Below are positions 30,679 through 37,796 of a DNA stretch of 40,163 bases, one piece after another. Numbering within the stretch: position 1 is the stretch's first letter; every line of letters begins with the position of its first letter. The notes beneath the pieces are model-generated. The model did no database searches, was not told where the DNA came from, and was given only the letters and a program-made list of their open reading frames with translations. Source of the stretch: Mycobacteriaceae bacterium (GTDB taxonomy: Bacteria; Actinomycetota; Actinomycetes; Mycobacteriales; Mycobacteriaceae); contig JAIEPH010000041.1 in the NCBI GenBank assembly GCA_019749805.1, forward strand, positions 1 through 40,163, given 5' to 3'. The position numbers were made by a program, and so were the translations under genes.

Positions 30679-31476
30679 ATGGACAGCGTGACGGAATCCG
30701 CCGAGAACGGCGTGGCCTCCCCGGGTGGGGATGCCGTGCCCCGGCCTGACCTGGAGACGGTGCTGTTGGGCTCCGTCGACGACGCGCGCGCCGCGATCGT
30801 CGAGTTCAGCGGTGAAGACACCGTTGGGGAGTATCTCGGCGCCGGTTTCGACGATCCGACCGCGGCCACGCACAGGTTCCTCGCCGACATGCCTGGTTAC
30901 CGCGGTTGGCAGTGGGCCGTCGTCGTGGCCGCGTGCCCGGGCGCCGATCACGCCACCATCAGTGAGGTCGTGCTGGTGCCCGGTCCGACAGCGCTGCTCG
31001 CACCGAAGTGGGTGCCCTGGAACGAGCGCGTCAAGCCCGGCGACCTCAGTCCCGGCGATCTGCTCGCTCCACTCGCCGACGACCCCCGGCTCGTACCCGG
31101 CTTCATGTCCAGCGGGGATCCCGAGGTCGACGAGGTGGCCGCCGAAGTCGGCTTCGGCCGTAGGCAGGTGCTCGGCCCGTGGGGCCGCGCCGACGCCGCG
31201 CAGCGCTGGCACGAAGGTGAGTACGGACCCGGTTCCGCGATGGCACGGTCAACGCGCCGCGTCTGCCGCGACTGCGGGTTCTATCTCCCGGTGTCAGGAT
31301 CGCTCGGGTTGATGTTCGGAGTGTGCGCCAACGAGATGTCCGCCGACGGCCACGTGGTCGACGCTGAATACGGCTGCGGCGCACATTCGGATACGCCGCA
31401 ACCGGCCGGCAGCGGTTCGCCGCTCTTCGATCCCTACGACGACGGCGTGCTGGACCTCACCGAACCGGCCGACTAG
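30679..31476 (+). CDS. DUF3027 protein with C-terminal zinc-ribbon-like motif
   Basis: A protein of 265 aa in the position of Rv0877 (from memory). The central part (GYRGWQWAVVVAACPGADHATISEVVLVPGPTALLAPKWVPW) is the DUF3027 core. The C-terminal part has CRDCGFYLP, then VCANEMSADG and EYGCGAHS, a set of Cys/His that could bind zinc. The start at ATG 30679 follows an AT-rich AATCAATAG segment; an earlier in-frame start adds ten residues. No membrane segment. Biochemical role unknown. Its stop overlaps the convergent SRPBCC gene. Confidence 0.82.
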   Translation: MDSVTESAENGVASPGGDAVPRPDLETVLLGSVDDARAAIVEFSGEDTVGEYLGAGFDDPTAATHRFLADMPGYRGWQWAVVVAACPGADHATISEVVLVPGPTALLAPKWVPWNERVKPGDLSPGDLLAPLADDPRLVPGFMSSGDPEVDEVAAEVGFGRRQVLGPWGRADAAQRWHEGEYGPGSAMARSTRRVCRDCGFYLPVSGSLGLMFGVCANEMSADGHVVDAEYGCGAHSDTPQPAGSGSPLFDPYDDGVLDLTEPAD

Positions 31477-31928
31477 CTTTCGGCCGCGGCCTTGATCCGC
31501 GACAGCGACTCGTTCATTCCCTCGACGAGTTCGCGCTCGAAACTGGGCACGCCACCCATCAACGCGTTCACCGACATGTTGGAGAGGGCAGTGACGCCGT
31601 TCTCCGCATGCCGCGTTTCGATCAACCGGGTCCCGGTCTCGGTGGGTTCGAGCTCGTAGCTCCAGATGGTCCCGTTCTCGTTCACCCGGAAGGCCAGCTT
31701 CTTATCCGGAATGAACTCGGTGATGCGGCTGGTGGTCGGCCACACGAGGTACTTGCGCCGGTTGAGGTTGATCGTCCGGCTGCCTTGACGCAGCGGGCCG
31801 CCGAGTGTCTTCATCAGCCGGCACTGCGGGCTCCACTGCGGCATCTTGCTCAGATCGGAAACCAGCGACCAGACCTTCGTTACCGGAGCATTGATTTCGA
31901 TCTCAGCTTGCAACAGCGGCTCTGCCAT
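31473..31928 (-). CDS. SRPBCC (polyketide cyclase/START-like) protein
   Basis: A helix-grip lipid/small-molecule-binding protein of 151 aa. It shows EIEINAPVTKVWSLVSDLSKMPQWSPQ at the start, then strands LVWPTTSRITEFIPDKKLAFRV and WSYELEPTETGTRLIETR, and a long C-terminal helix (ELVEGMNESLSRIKAAA). ATG 31928 has a perfect AAGGAGGT Shine-Dalgarno and is preferred to an in-frame start seven codons earlier. The ligand is unknown. It probably forms a leftward pair with the DUF2530 gene 27 bp upstream. Confidence 0.85.
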   Translation of the reverse strand: MAEPLLQAEIEINAPVTKVWSLVSDLSKMPQWSPQCRLMKTLGGPLRQGSRTINLNRRKYLVWPTTSRITEFIPDKKLAFRVNENGTIWSYELEPTETGTRLIETRHAENGVTALSNMSVNALMGGVPSFERELVEGMNESLSRIKAAAES

Positions 31929-31955
31929 CGCTACCTCCTTGGATGTCAAAAGAAT

Positions 31956-32195
31956 TCAGTCGAGTCCGCTCTGCGCGCCGCGCGACCCGCGGCGCACCGC
32001 CCGACGCTGCCACAGAAAGATCGATGTGCCAAGCACGCCGACGCCGAGCCCGGCGATCGCGAATGGCCGACAGCCGTGCAGTGCGCCCACCGTGAAGGCC
32101 AACAACGTGGCGATCAGCCAGCCCGTCGTGATCACGGCGATCACCGGCCACGGCTTCAGCAGGGCAGGCGGAAGGGCGGGTGGTTGCGGCGTCAT
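31956..32195 (-). CDS. DUF2530 small membrane protein
   Basis: A protein of 79 aa with two transmembrane helices (VIAVITTGWLIATLLAFTVGAL and FAIAGLGVGVLGTSIFLW). A short Pro-rich N-terminus and a basic C-terminal tail (RRAVRRGSRG) suggest that both ends are cytoplasmic. It matches the Rv0879c position (from memory). It is divergent from the MarR regulator gene with 60 bp between starts, so it may be a target of that regulator. Function unknown. Confidence 0.82.
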   Translation of the reverse strand: MTPQPPALPPALLKPWPVIAVITTGWLIATLLAFTVGALHGCRPFAIAGLGVGVLGTSIFLWQRRAVRRGSRGAQSGLD

Positions 32196-32242
32196 CGATT
32201 GAAACCTAACCCATAACCTTCCTTTTCTTCAGCACTGCTAGG

Positions 32243-32248
32243 TACTCT
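32243..32248 (+). promoter_or_regulatory. -10 element, leaderless promoter of the marR-type gene
   Basis: TACTCT lies exactly seven bases before GTG 32256, which places the transcription start on the first base of the start codon. Confidence 0.5.
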
Positions 32249-32255
32249 TTGCCTC

Positions 32256-32687
32256 GTGAAAGAACCCGACGGTCGCTTGGCGAGCGATCTGTCGCTCGCG
32301 GTCATCCGCCTGGCCCGCCAATTGCGCTTCCGACGACCGGATTCGCATGTATCGCTCTCTCAGCTGTCGGCGCTGTCGACCCTTGCCAAGGAGGGTCCGA
32401 TGACGCCGGGGGTGTTAGCCGAGAAGGAACGCGTACGTCCACCTTCGATGACTCGGGTGATCGGAACGCTTTGCGAACTTGGGCTTGTCGCGCGGATGGC
32501 CCATCCCGACGACCGGCGCCAGGTGCTGGTGTCGGTGTCACCGGCGGGTGTCGAGCTGATCGAGGCCGAGCGCCGCGCGAGCCAGGAGTGGCTGTCTCAA
32601 CGGCTGGCCAAGCTCGATCCCGAACAGCGTGAGGCACTCCTGACCGCCGCTGACCTGATGTCGGCGATAGTGGACGAAAGCGCGTGA
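32256..32687 (+). CDS. MarR-family transcriptional regulator
   Basis: A winged-helix regulator of 143 aa (Rv0880 equivalent, from memory). The recognition helix segment is RPPSMTRVIGTLCELGLV and the wing MAHPDDRRQVLVSVSPAG, with the conserved Asp-Arg pair. N- and C-terminal helices form the dimer interface. GTG 32256 fits the leaderless promoter directly upstream. It is divergently arranged with the DUF2530-SRPBCC pair and upstream of an RNA methyltransferase gene. Ligand and targets are not predictable; autoregulation through the 60-bp divergent region is likely. Confidence 0.88.
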   Translation: MKEPDGRLASDLSLAVIRLARQLRFRRPDSHVSLSQLSALSTLAKEGPMTPGVLAEKERVRPPSMTRVIGTLCELGLVARMAHPDDRRQVLVSVSPAGVELIEAERRASQEWLSQRLAKLDPEQREALLTAADLMSAIVDESA

Positions 32688-32704
32688 GCGTTATCCGGCG
32701 GGCA

Positions 32705-32719
32705 CGAGCGTAGCGAGCG
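32705..32719 (+). repeat. Short intergenic direct repeat (CGAGCG-TAG-CGAGCG)
   Basis: CGAGCG is repeated around TAG in the gap between the MarR and RNA methyltransferase genes. Similar G/C-rich motifs recur between genes in actinobacterial genomes (recollection). Only this copy was noticed here. Confidence 0.35.
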
Positions 32720-32723
32720 GGGA

Positions 32724-33539
32724 TTGTCAGAGGTAATCGACGTCTCCGACCCCGCAGATCCGCGGCTGGACGACTTTCGCGATCTCAACAGCGTGGACCG
32801 CAGACCTGACCTGCCGACCGGCAAGGGCCTGGTCATCGCCGAGGGTGTGCTGGTCGCGCAGCGCATGCTCGTGTCACGGTTCACGCCGCGGGCCCTGCTG
32901 GGCACGGACCGGCGGCTTGCAGAACTGGCCGCCGACCTGGATGGCGTCGCGGCGCCGTACTACCGCGTGAGCGCCGACGTAATGGCCGACGTGGTGGGTT
33001 TCCATCTCAACCGCGGAGTGTTGGCATCGGCGTCGCGCCCACCCGAGCTGACGGTGTCGCAGGTGATCGAGACCGCCAGGACGATCGCCGTTCTCGAGGG
33101 CGTCAACGATCACGAGAACCTCGGATCGATCTTTCGCAATGCCGCCGGCCTCGACGTCGACGCGATCGTGTTTGGCATGGGATGCGCGGATCCTCTGTAC
33201 CGACGTGCCGTCCGCGTGTCGATGGGACACGCCCTGCTGGTGCCCTACGCATGGGCGGCTGATTGGCCGGGGGATCTGGAGGTGTTGCGGGACAGCGGCT
33301 TTCGCCTGCTGGCGATGACACCCGACCCCTCGGCTCGCACACTGTCTGACGCGATGACCGATATGGCTGATCATCGCGTAGCGTTGCTTGTCGGCGCCGA
33401 GGGACCGGGGTTGTCCGAACGTGCGATGCGGGCCAGTGACGTGCGGGTGCGCATCGCGATGTCGCGCGGTACCGACTCGCTCAACGTGGCCACTGCCGCG
33501 GCGCTCGCCTTCTATGAGCGGGTTAGATTGAACCGGTGA
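32724..33539 (+). CDS. SpoU/TrmH-family RNA 2'-O-methyltransferase
   Basis: A SPOUT methyltransferase of 271 aa. An N-terminal RNA-binding substrate domain (about 1-100) precedes the trefoil-knot catalytic domain. Motif 1 is NDHENLGSIFRNAAGL, motif 2 LLVGAEGPGLSE, and motif 3 RGTDSLNVATAAALAFYE. It transfers a methyl group from SAM to a ribose 2'-OH of rRNA or tRNA; the target nucleotide is unknown (Rv0881 equivalent, from memory). The TTG start at 32724 is the best fit to the family N-terminus. Its GTGA overlap with the next gene indicates co-transcription. Confidence 0.9.
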   Translation: MSEVIDVSDPADPRLDDFRDLNSVDRRPDLPTGKGLVIAEGVLVAQRMLVSRFTPRALLGTDRRLAELAADLDGVAAPYYRVSADVMADVVGFHLNRGVLASASRPPELTVSQVIETARTIAVLEGVNDHENLGSIFRNAAGLDVDAIVFGMGCADPLYRRAVRVSMGHALLVPYAWAADWPGDLEVLRDSGFRLLAMTPDPSARTLSDAMTDMADHRVALLVGAEGPGLSERAMRASDVRVRIAMSRGTDSLNVATAAALAFYERVRLNR

Positions 33540-33808
33540 CCGACGATTCGACTCCGTGGGCGATGGGCCTGACGGTGTCCGCGTTCGTCGCCGCGGTCGT
33601 CGGTGCCGCCATCGTCGTACTGAGCGTGGGACTGATGAGGGTGCACCCGATGTTGGCCGTCGGCCTCAATCTGGTCGCCGTCGGCGGGCTGACGCCGACT
33701 GTGTGGGAATGGCGTAAGCGACCTGTCTGGCGTTGGTTCGTTCTGGGCGCCGCCGTCGGGGTGGCCTGCGCATGGGTCGCCGCTGTCGCTATCGCCCTTG
33801 CGGGATAA
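33536..33808 (+). CDS. DUF2537 small membrane protein
   Basis: A protein of 90 aa with three hydrophobic helices: LTVSAFVAAVVGAAIVVLSVGLM, PMLAVGLNLVAVGGLTPTVW, and FVLGAAVGVACAWVAAVAIAL. It is preceded by a short acidic start and has a basic WRKRPVWRW loop. It corresponds to Rv0882 (from memory). The GTG start overlaps the stop of the RNA methyltransferase gene, so translation is coupled. Function unknown. Confidence 0.85.
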   Translation: MTDDSTPWAMGLTVSAFVAAVVGAAIVVLSVGLMRVHPMLAVGLNLVAVGGLTPTVWEWRKRPVWRWFVLGAAVGVACAWVAAVAIALAG

Positions 33809-33822
33809 CGGGATTTACCTTT

Positions 33823-33868
33823 TTGATTGCCGGCTCAGCCGGCGTGGATCAGCGCCTAAGCCAATCAA
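33823..33868. terminator. Nested stem-loop between convergent genes
   Basis: Outer arms TTGATTG (33823-33829) and CAATCAA (33862-33868) enclose a GCCGGC-TCA-GCCGGC hairpin (33829-33843). It is placed as a bidirectional terminator between the DUF2537 gene and sepH, but neither side has a proper T-run, so a factor-dependent or processing role is equally possible. Confidence 0.4.
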
Positions 33869-33871
33869 GAG

Positions 33872-34681
33872 TCAGCGCTGGCCGCTGGACCGCACGCCGA
33901 GCAGCACGTCCTCCCACGCGGGCACTGCTGGCTTGCCCTTGCGTGCGCGTGGCTTCGGCGCGGCAGGCGGTGCCGGCTCCGGCTGGGATTCTGGCCCGAG
34001 GTCGAGCTCAGGTTCGGCGACCGGCTCCGGCTCGTCGTCCGGCTCGAAGTGTGGCACCGCGGCGACCGGTCGCAACGGACGCGCGAAGTTCGGGTCGATG
34101 AGTTCGGCTGCCGAGTCGTCGGCCGCAGTCACCGTGCCGCCATGTGCGCCCGGGGTGAACCGGAAATGCGCGACGTTGTCGGACAGGCCCGCTTTCCATG
34201 CCATCTGGACGGTCCAGCGTCCGTCTTCGTTGCGCCAGGCGTCCCAGTTGGTGGCCTCGGCGCCCAGACCGCGGGCGATCAGGGACGTCGTCACCGTCTC
34301 CAACAGCGTCAGCACCGAGGGACCGTCGGCCAGCACGGGGTGCGCCGCCGTCGCCAGCTCGGCCGCTCTGGACCGCTCCAGCAGGACCGGATGAGCAAAT
34401 CGCTCGACGCGGCTCAAGTCGACGCCGTAGGCCGCGGCGACCTGCTCGACCGAAGCACCTGCGCGGATCTTGGCTTGAATCTCTTTGGGACGCAGCACGC
34501 TTGGACCCTCGTCGTCTGTTTGAGAAGTTTCCCGAGATGGCGTGGAACCGGTCTTGTCGCCGCGTGCGGCGGCCCGCAACCGGTCATCGGGGACCAGGAG
34601 GAACTTCTCGCCGGAGTCGTCGGCCTCGCAGATGATTTGTCTGCCGTCGACGTCGAGCCCAACGACTTTGAGTTTGCGCAT
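33872..34681 (-). CDS. sepH: Septation protein SepH
   Basis: A protein of 269 aa of the DUF3071/SepH family (Rv0883c position, from memory). The N-terminal domain spans about 1-190: MRKLKVVGLDVDGRQIICE, then a helix-turn-helix-like segment RPKEIQAKIRAGASVEQVAAAYGVDLSRVERFAHPV. A disordered, Pro/Glu-rich linker (EPDDEPEPVAEPELDLGPESQ) and a conserved short C-terminal tail (WEDVLLGVRS) follow. SepH in Streptomyces and Mycobacterium binds FtsZ and promotes its assembly at division sites. ATG 34681 has a GGAGG Shine-Dalgarno. It lies downstream of serC on the same strand, 85 bp apart. Confidence 0.88.
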   Translation of the reverse strand: MRKLKVVGLDVDGRQIICEADDSGEKFLLVPDDRLRAAARGDKTGSTPSRETSQTDDEGPSVLRPKEIQAKIRAGASVEQVAAAYGVDLSRVERFAHPVLLERSRAAELATAAHPVLADGPSVLTLLETVTTSLIARGLGAEATNWDAWRNEDGRWTVQMAWKAGLSDNVAHFRFTPGAHGGTVTAADDSAAELIDPNFARPLRPVAAVPHFEPDDEPEPVAEPELDLGPESQPEPAPPAAPKPRARKGKPAVPAWEDVLLGVRSSGQR

Positions 34682-34766
34682 GTCGACCTCCTCCGGGCGG
34701 ATACGATGCCCGATCAAGCGACCCTACTGCGTTATCCGCCTGTTACCAGGTAGACACGCGGGCAGG

Positions 34767-35879
34767 TCAGAGGCGTTCGACGACCCAATCGATGCACGCG
34801 GTCAATGCGCTCACGTCGTCGGGGTCGACGGCCGGAAACATGCCGACGCGCAGCTGGTTGCGACCGAGTTTGCGGTAGGGCTCGGTGTCGACGATTCCGT
34901 TGGCTCGAAGTGCCTTCGCGATCGCTGCGGCATCGATCTCGTCTGTGAAATCGACGGTGCCGACCACCTGAGACCGTAGCTCGGGGTCGGCGACGAAGGG
35001 CGTGGCCACCTGCGACGCCTCGGCCCAGCTGTACAGCCGCTGCGACGAGTCGGCGGTGCGCTTGACCGCCCAGTCCAGTCCGCCGTTGCCCAGCATCCAT
35101 TCGAGCTGATCGGCAAACATGATCAGCGTGCCGATCGCAGGGGTGTTGTAGGTCTGGTTCTTGACGCTGTTCTCGATCGCGATCGGGAGCGACAGGAATT
35201 CGGGCACCCACCGGTCCGACGCCGCGATGGCCTCCACTCGGGCGAGCGCGGCGGGGGAGAGGATCGCGATCCACAGGCCGCCGTCGCTGGCGAAATTCTT
35301 CTGCGGTGCGAAGTAGTAGGCGTCGGCGTCGGCGATGTCGACGGGCAGGCCGCCAGCCGCCGAGGTGGCGTCGATGGCGATCAACGCGCCATCTGAGCCT
35401 TCTGGTCGCTGCACGGGAACCGCTACGCCCGTTGATGTTTCGTTGTGCGCCCACCCGATGAGGTCCACCGAAGGATCTGACTGCGGTTTGGGTGCGCTGC
35501 CTGCATCGGCCTTGACGACGACCGGGTCCCCGACGAACGGATTCTTGGCCACCGCCGAGGCGAACTTGGCGCTGAATTCGCCGTAGGTCAGGTGCAATGA
35601 GCGCTTGTCGATCAATCCGAACGCGGCCGCGTCCCAGAAGGCGGTGGTGCCGCCGTTGCCGAGGACGACCTCGTAGCCCTCGGGCACCGAGAAGAGTTGA
35701 CGCAGCCCGTCACGCACTCGGCCGACGAGGTTCTTGACCGGCGCCTGCCGGTGCGACGTCCCGAATACGTCGCCCGCTGCGGCGAGGGCCTGCAGTTGTT
35801 CGGGGCGCACCTTCGACGGTCCGCAGCCGAAGCGGCCGTCGCGAGGTTTGAGGTCGGCGGGAATCGTGAGGTCGGCCAT
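34767..35879 (-). CDS. serC: Phosphoserine aminotransferase
   Basis: A class V PLP aminotransferase of 370 aa, converting 3-phosphohydroxypyruvate to phosphoserine in serine synthesis. Visible are the N-terminal FGCGPSKVRPEQLQAL, FGTSHRQAPVKNLV, the NETSTG loop and DATSAAGGLPVDI. The PLP lysine is K194 in FAPQKNFASDGG. It is the actinobacterial SerC type (Rv0884c equivalent, from memory). ATG 35879 gives the conserved MADLTIPADLKP start. It is divergent from the CAP protein gene with 144 bp between starts. Confidence 0.94.
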   Translation of the reverse strand: MADLTIPADLKPRDGRFGCGPSKVRPEQLQALAAAGDVFGTSHRQAPVKNLVGRVRDGLRQLFSVPEGYEVVLGNGGTTAFWDAAAFGLIDKRSLHLTYGEFSAKFASAVAKNPFVGDPVVVKADAGSAPKPQSDPSVDLIGWAHNETSTGVAVPVQRPEGSDGALIAIDATSAAGGLPVDIADADAYYFAPQKNFASDGGLWIAILSPAALARVEAIAASDRWVPEFLSLPIAIENSVKNQTYNTPAIGTLIMFADQLEWMLGNGGLDWAVKRTADSSQRLYSWAEASQVATPFVADPELRSQVVGTVDFTDEIDAAAIAKALRANGIVDTEPYRKLGRNQLRVGMFPAVDPDDVSALTACIDWVVERL

Positions 35880-35982
35880 GGGGACAAGAGTAGTGACCCC
35901 CGCTCTGCGCTTTCAGTGGGGAGGGCATGCAGAAAATGCTGAAAAAGTGGGTAAAGAACACACAGTGGAACCATTTTGTATC

Positions 35983-35988
35983 CATAAT
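35983..35988 (+). promoter_or_regulatory. Candidate -10 element for the CAP protein gene
   Basis: CATAAT within an AT-rich segment (35931-35992) that contrasts with the surrounding GC-rich DNA. No clear -35 element. Confidence 0.3.
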
Positions 35989-36023
35989 GTGATCTGTCGG
36001 GGACTGAGCCCATTGGGGGGCAC

Positions 36024-36515
36024 GTGATCAGTCATGGGAAAGTTTCGACCCTCATGCCGATGTGTGCAGCGGCGATGGTGGCTTTCGGTTCGATAGCCGC
36101 TACGGCGCCGACGCACGCTTCTGGAGACGAGGGCAGCGCGGTGCTCAACGAGATCAACGCGACGCGCGCGGCAAGTGGATGCGGTCCGGTGGCGCCCAAT
36201 CCCCAGCTGACTGCGTCGGCGGCACGGCACGCCAACGACATGCTCAGGACCGGAGTTCAGGCCCACACCGGTTCGGACGGCTCCTCTGTCGTCCAGCGCG
36301 TCACGGACGCCGGCTATACGTCGTTCGAAAATCTCGGCGAAATCGTGTTTTGGGCCAATGGCCCCGGCGGTTCGCCTGCTGCCGCGGTGAATTGGTGGAT
36401 GAACAGTCCGGGCCACCGCGCGGTCATCACCGACTGTGGCATGACTGATGCGGGATTCTCGGCCGTCAGAAGCGGCAGCATGTTGACCGTGGCCGGCGAC
36501 TTCGCGAAGAGGTAG
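36024..36515 (+). CDS. Secreted CAP-domain (SCP/PR-1) protein
   Basis: A protein of 163 aa. The N-terminal signal peptide (MPMCAAAMVAFGSIAATAPTHA) has likely cleavage near residue 32. The CAP domain follows: LNEINATRAASGCGPV, LTASAARHANDML, AHTGSDGSSVVQRVTDAGYTSFENLGEIV, and AVNWWMNSPGHRAVITDCGM. The characteristic His/Glu cavity residues are present, and two Cys could form a disulfide. It acts outside the membrane; bacterial CAP proteins have no generally agreed activity. GTG 36024 is used; an in-frame ATG at 36054 would shorten the signal region by ten residues. Not present at this position in M. tuberculosis, from memory. Confidence 0.82.
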   Translation: MISHGKVSTLMPMCAAAMVAFGSIAATAPTHASGDEGSAVLNEINATRAASGCGPVAPNPQLTASAARHANDMLRTGVQAHTGSDGSSVVQRVTDAGYTSFENLGEIVFWANGPGGSPAAAVNWWMNSPGHRAVITDCGMTDAGFSAVRSGSMLTVAGDFAKR

Positions 36516-36750
36516 ACGCCCGGCCATTCTCAGTTTGGTCAGGATGCGAGGCCCGCCGGGGTGACGGCGCCTGCGTCGGCCATCGACTCGATCTCGGGTC
36601 GCGTTTTCAGCTCAACTATGTGGTCTCCATCACAAAACGCGGTGATCGGCCTGGTGTGCCACATGCCAGAAACGGGTATTCACGGTATGCGATACCTGCG
36701 GTACCGTGTTTGACAATCAAGTCTCGTAGACCTCACCGAGGAGGTGTCGA
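36516..36750. other. Intergenic region upstream of the diiron oxygenase gene
   Basis: About 235 bases. The left part shows no open frame or terminator. The right part holds the inverted-repeat operator listed next, a TTGACA element at 36710-36715 and a GAGGAGG Shine-Dalgarno just before the ATG at 36751. Confidence 0.5.
36681..36708. promoter_or_regulatory. Operator-like inverted repeats before the diiron oxygenase gene
   Basis: CACGGTA (36681-36687) and TACCGTG (36702-36708) form outer arms. Inside are GGTAT-GCG-ATACC (36684-36696) and GATACC-TGC-GGTACC (36691-36705). A TTGACA -35-like element follows two bases later. The overlapping symmetric half-sites suggest a dimer-of-dimers TetR-type repressor. 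Confidence 0.55.
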
Positions 36751-37779
36751 ATGGCAGTCAAGGAAGCCCGGACACGCATGGTCCGACGCTGGCGGCGCAA
36801 TATGGATGTCACCGATGACACCGCATACGTCGACATGCTCACCACATTGTCCGAGGGGTCGGTGCGACGCAACTTCAATCCGTACACCGATATCGACTGG
36901 GACTCCCCGGAGTTCAAGGTGGTCGAAAACGACGACCGCTGGATCCTGCCGGCGACCGACCCGATCGGGAAGCACCCCTGGTATCAGTCGCAGCCAAAAG
37001 AGCGCCAGATCGAGATCGGCATGTGGCGGCAGGCCAACGTCGCGAAGGTCGGTCTGCACTTCGAGTCCATTCTGATCCGCGGGCTCATGGAGTACGCCTT
37101 CTGGACGCCCAACGGCTCACCGGAGTACCGGTACTGCCTGCACGAGGCGGTCGAAGAGTGCAACCACACGATGATGTTCCAGGAGATGGTCAACCGCATC
37201 GGTGCCGATGTGCCCGGTATGCCGCGCTTGCTGAAATGGATTCAGCCAACCATCCCGCTGGTCGCGGGGCCGCTGCCGATCCCGTTCTGGTTCGGCATTC
37301 TGGCCGGCGAGGAGCCCATCGATCACACCCAGAAAAACGTGCTGCGCGAGGGCAAGACGCTGCATCCGATCATGGAGCGCGTGATGGCCATCCACGTTGC
37401 CGAAGAGGCGCGGCACATCTCGTTCGCGCACGAATACCTGCGCAAGCGGGTTCCTGACCTGCCGCGGCGGAAGCGATTCTGGTTGTCGCTCTATGTTCCG
37501 GTCGTGATGCGCGTGCTGTGCTCGGCGATCATCGTGCCGCCGCGGGCGTTCTGGAAGGAATTCGATATCCCGCGGTCGGTCCGCAAGGAGATCTTCTTCA
37601 AGTCACCCGAGTCGCGGCAGATGCTGCGCGACATGTTCGGCGACGTCCGGATGCTTGCCCACGACACCGGGCTGATGAACCCGCTCGCGAAACTGATCTG
37701 GCGGATGTGTCGGATCAGCGGCCGGCCCAGCCGGTATCGCAGCGAGCCTGCCCGCCAGCATCTGGTGTCGGCCGCGTAG
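36751..37779 (+). CDS. AurF-like diiron oxygenase
   Basis: A protein of 342 aa of the p-aminobenzoate N-oxygenase (AurF) family, in the position of Rv0885 (from memory). Both halves of the diiron site are visible. E105 is in HFESILIRG, E136 and H139 in HEAVEECNHTMMF, E188 in GEEP, and H215, E219 and H222 in HVAEEARHISF. This is the seven-ligand set known for AurF. The family activates O2 for amine oxidation or hydroxylation and needs external electrons. fprB begins 17 bp downstream and could supply them. The substrate is unknown. A GAGGAGG SD precedes the ATG, and an inverted repeat lies in the promoter. Confidence 0.88.
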   Translation: MAVKEARTRMVRRWRRNMDVTDDTAYVDMLTTLSEGSVRRNFNPYTDIDWDSPEFKVVENDDRWILPATDPIGKHPWYQSQPKERQIEIGMWRQANVAKVGLHFESILIRGLMEYAFWTPNGSPEYRYCLHEAVEECNHTMMFQEMVNRIGADVPGMPRLLKWIQPTIPLVAGPLPIPFWFGILAGEEPIDHTQKNVLREGKTLHPIMERVMAIHVAEEARHISFAHEYLRKRVPDLPRRKRFWLSLYVPVVMRVLCSAIIVPPRAFWKEFDIPRSVRKEIFFKSPESRQMLRDMFGDVRMLAHDTGLMNPLAKLIWRMCRISGRPSRYRSEPARQHLVSAA

Positions 37780-37796
37780 GGCTGCTTGGGATTTAG

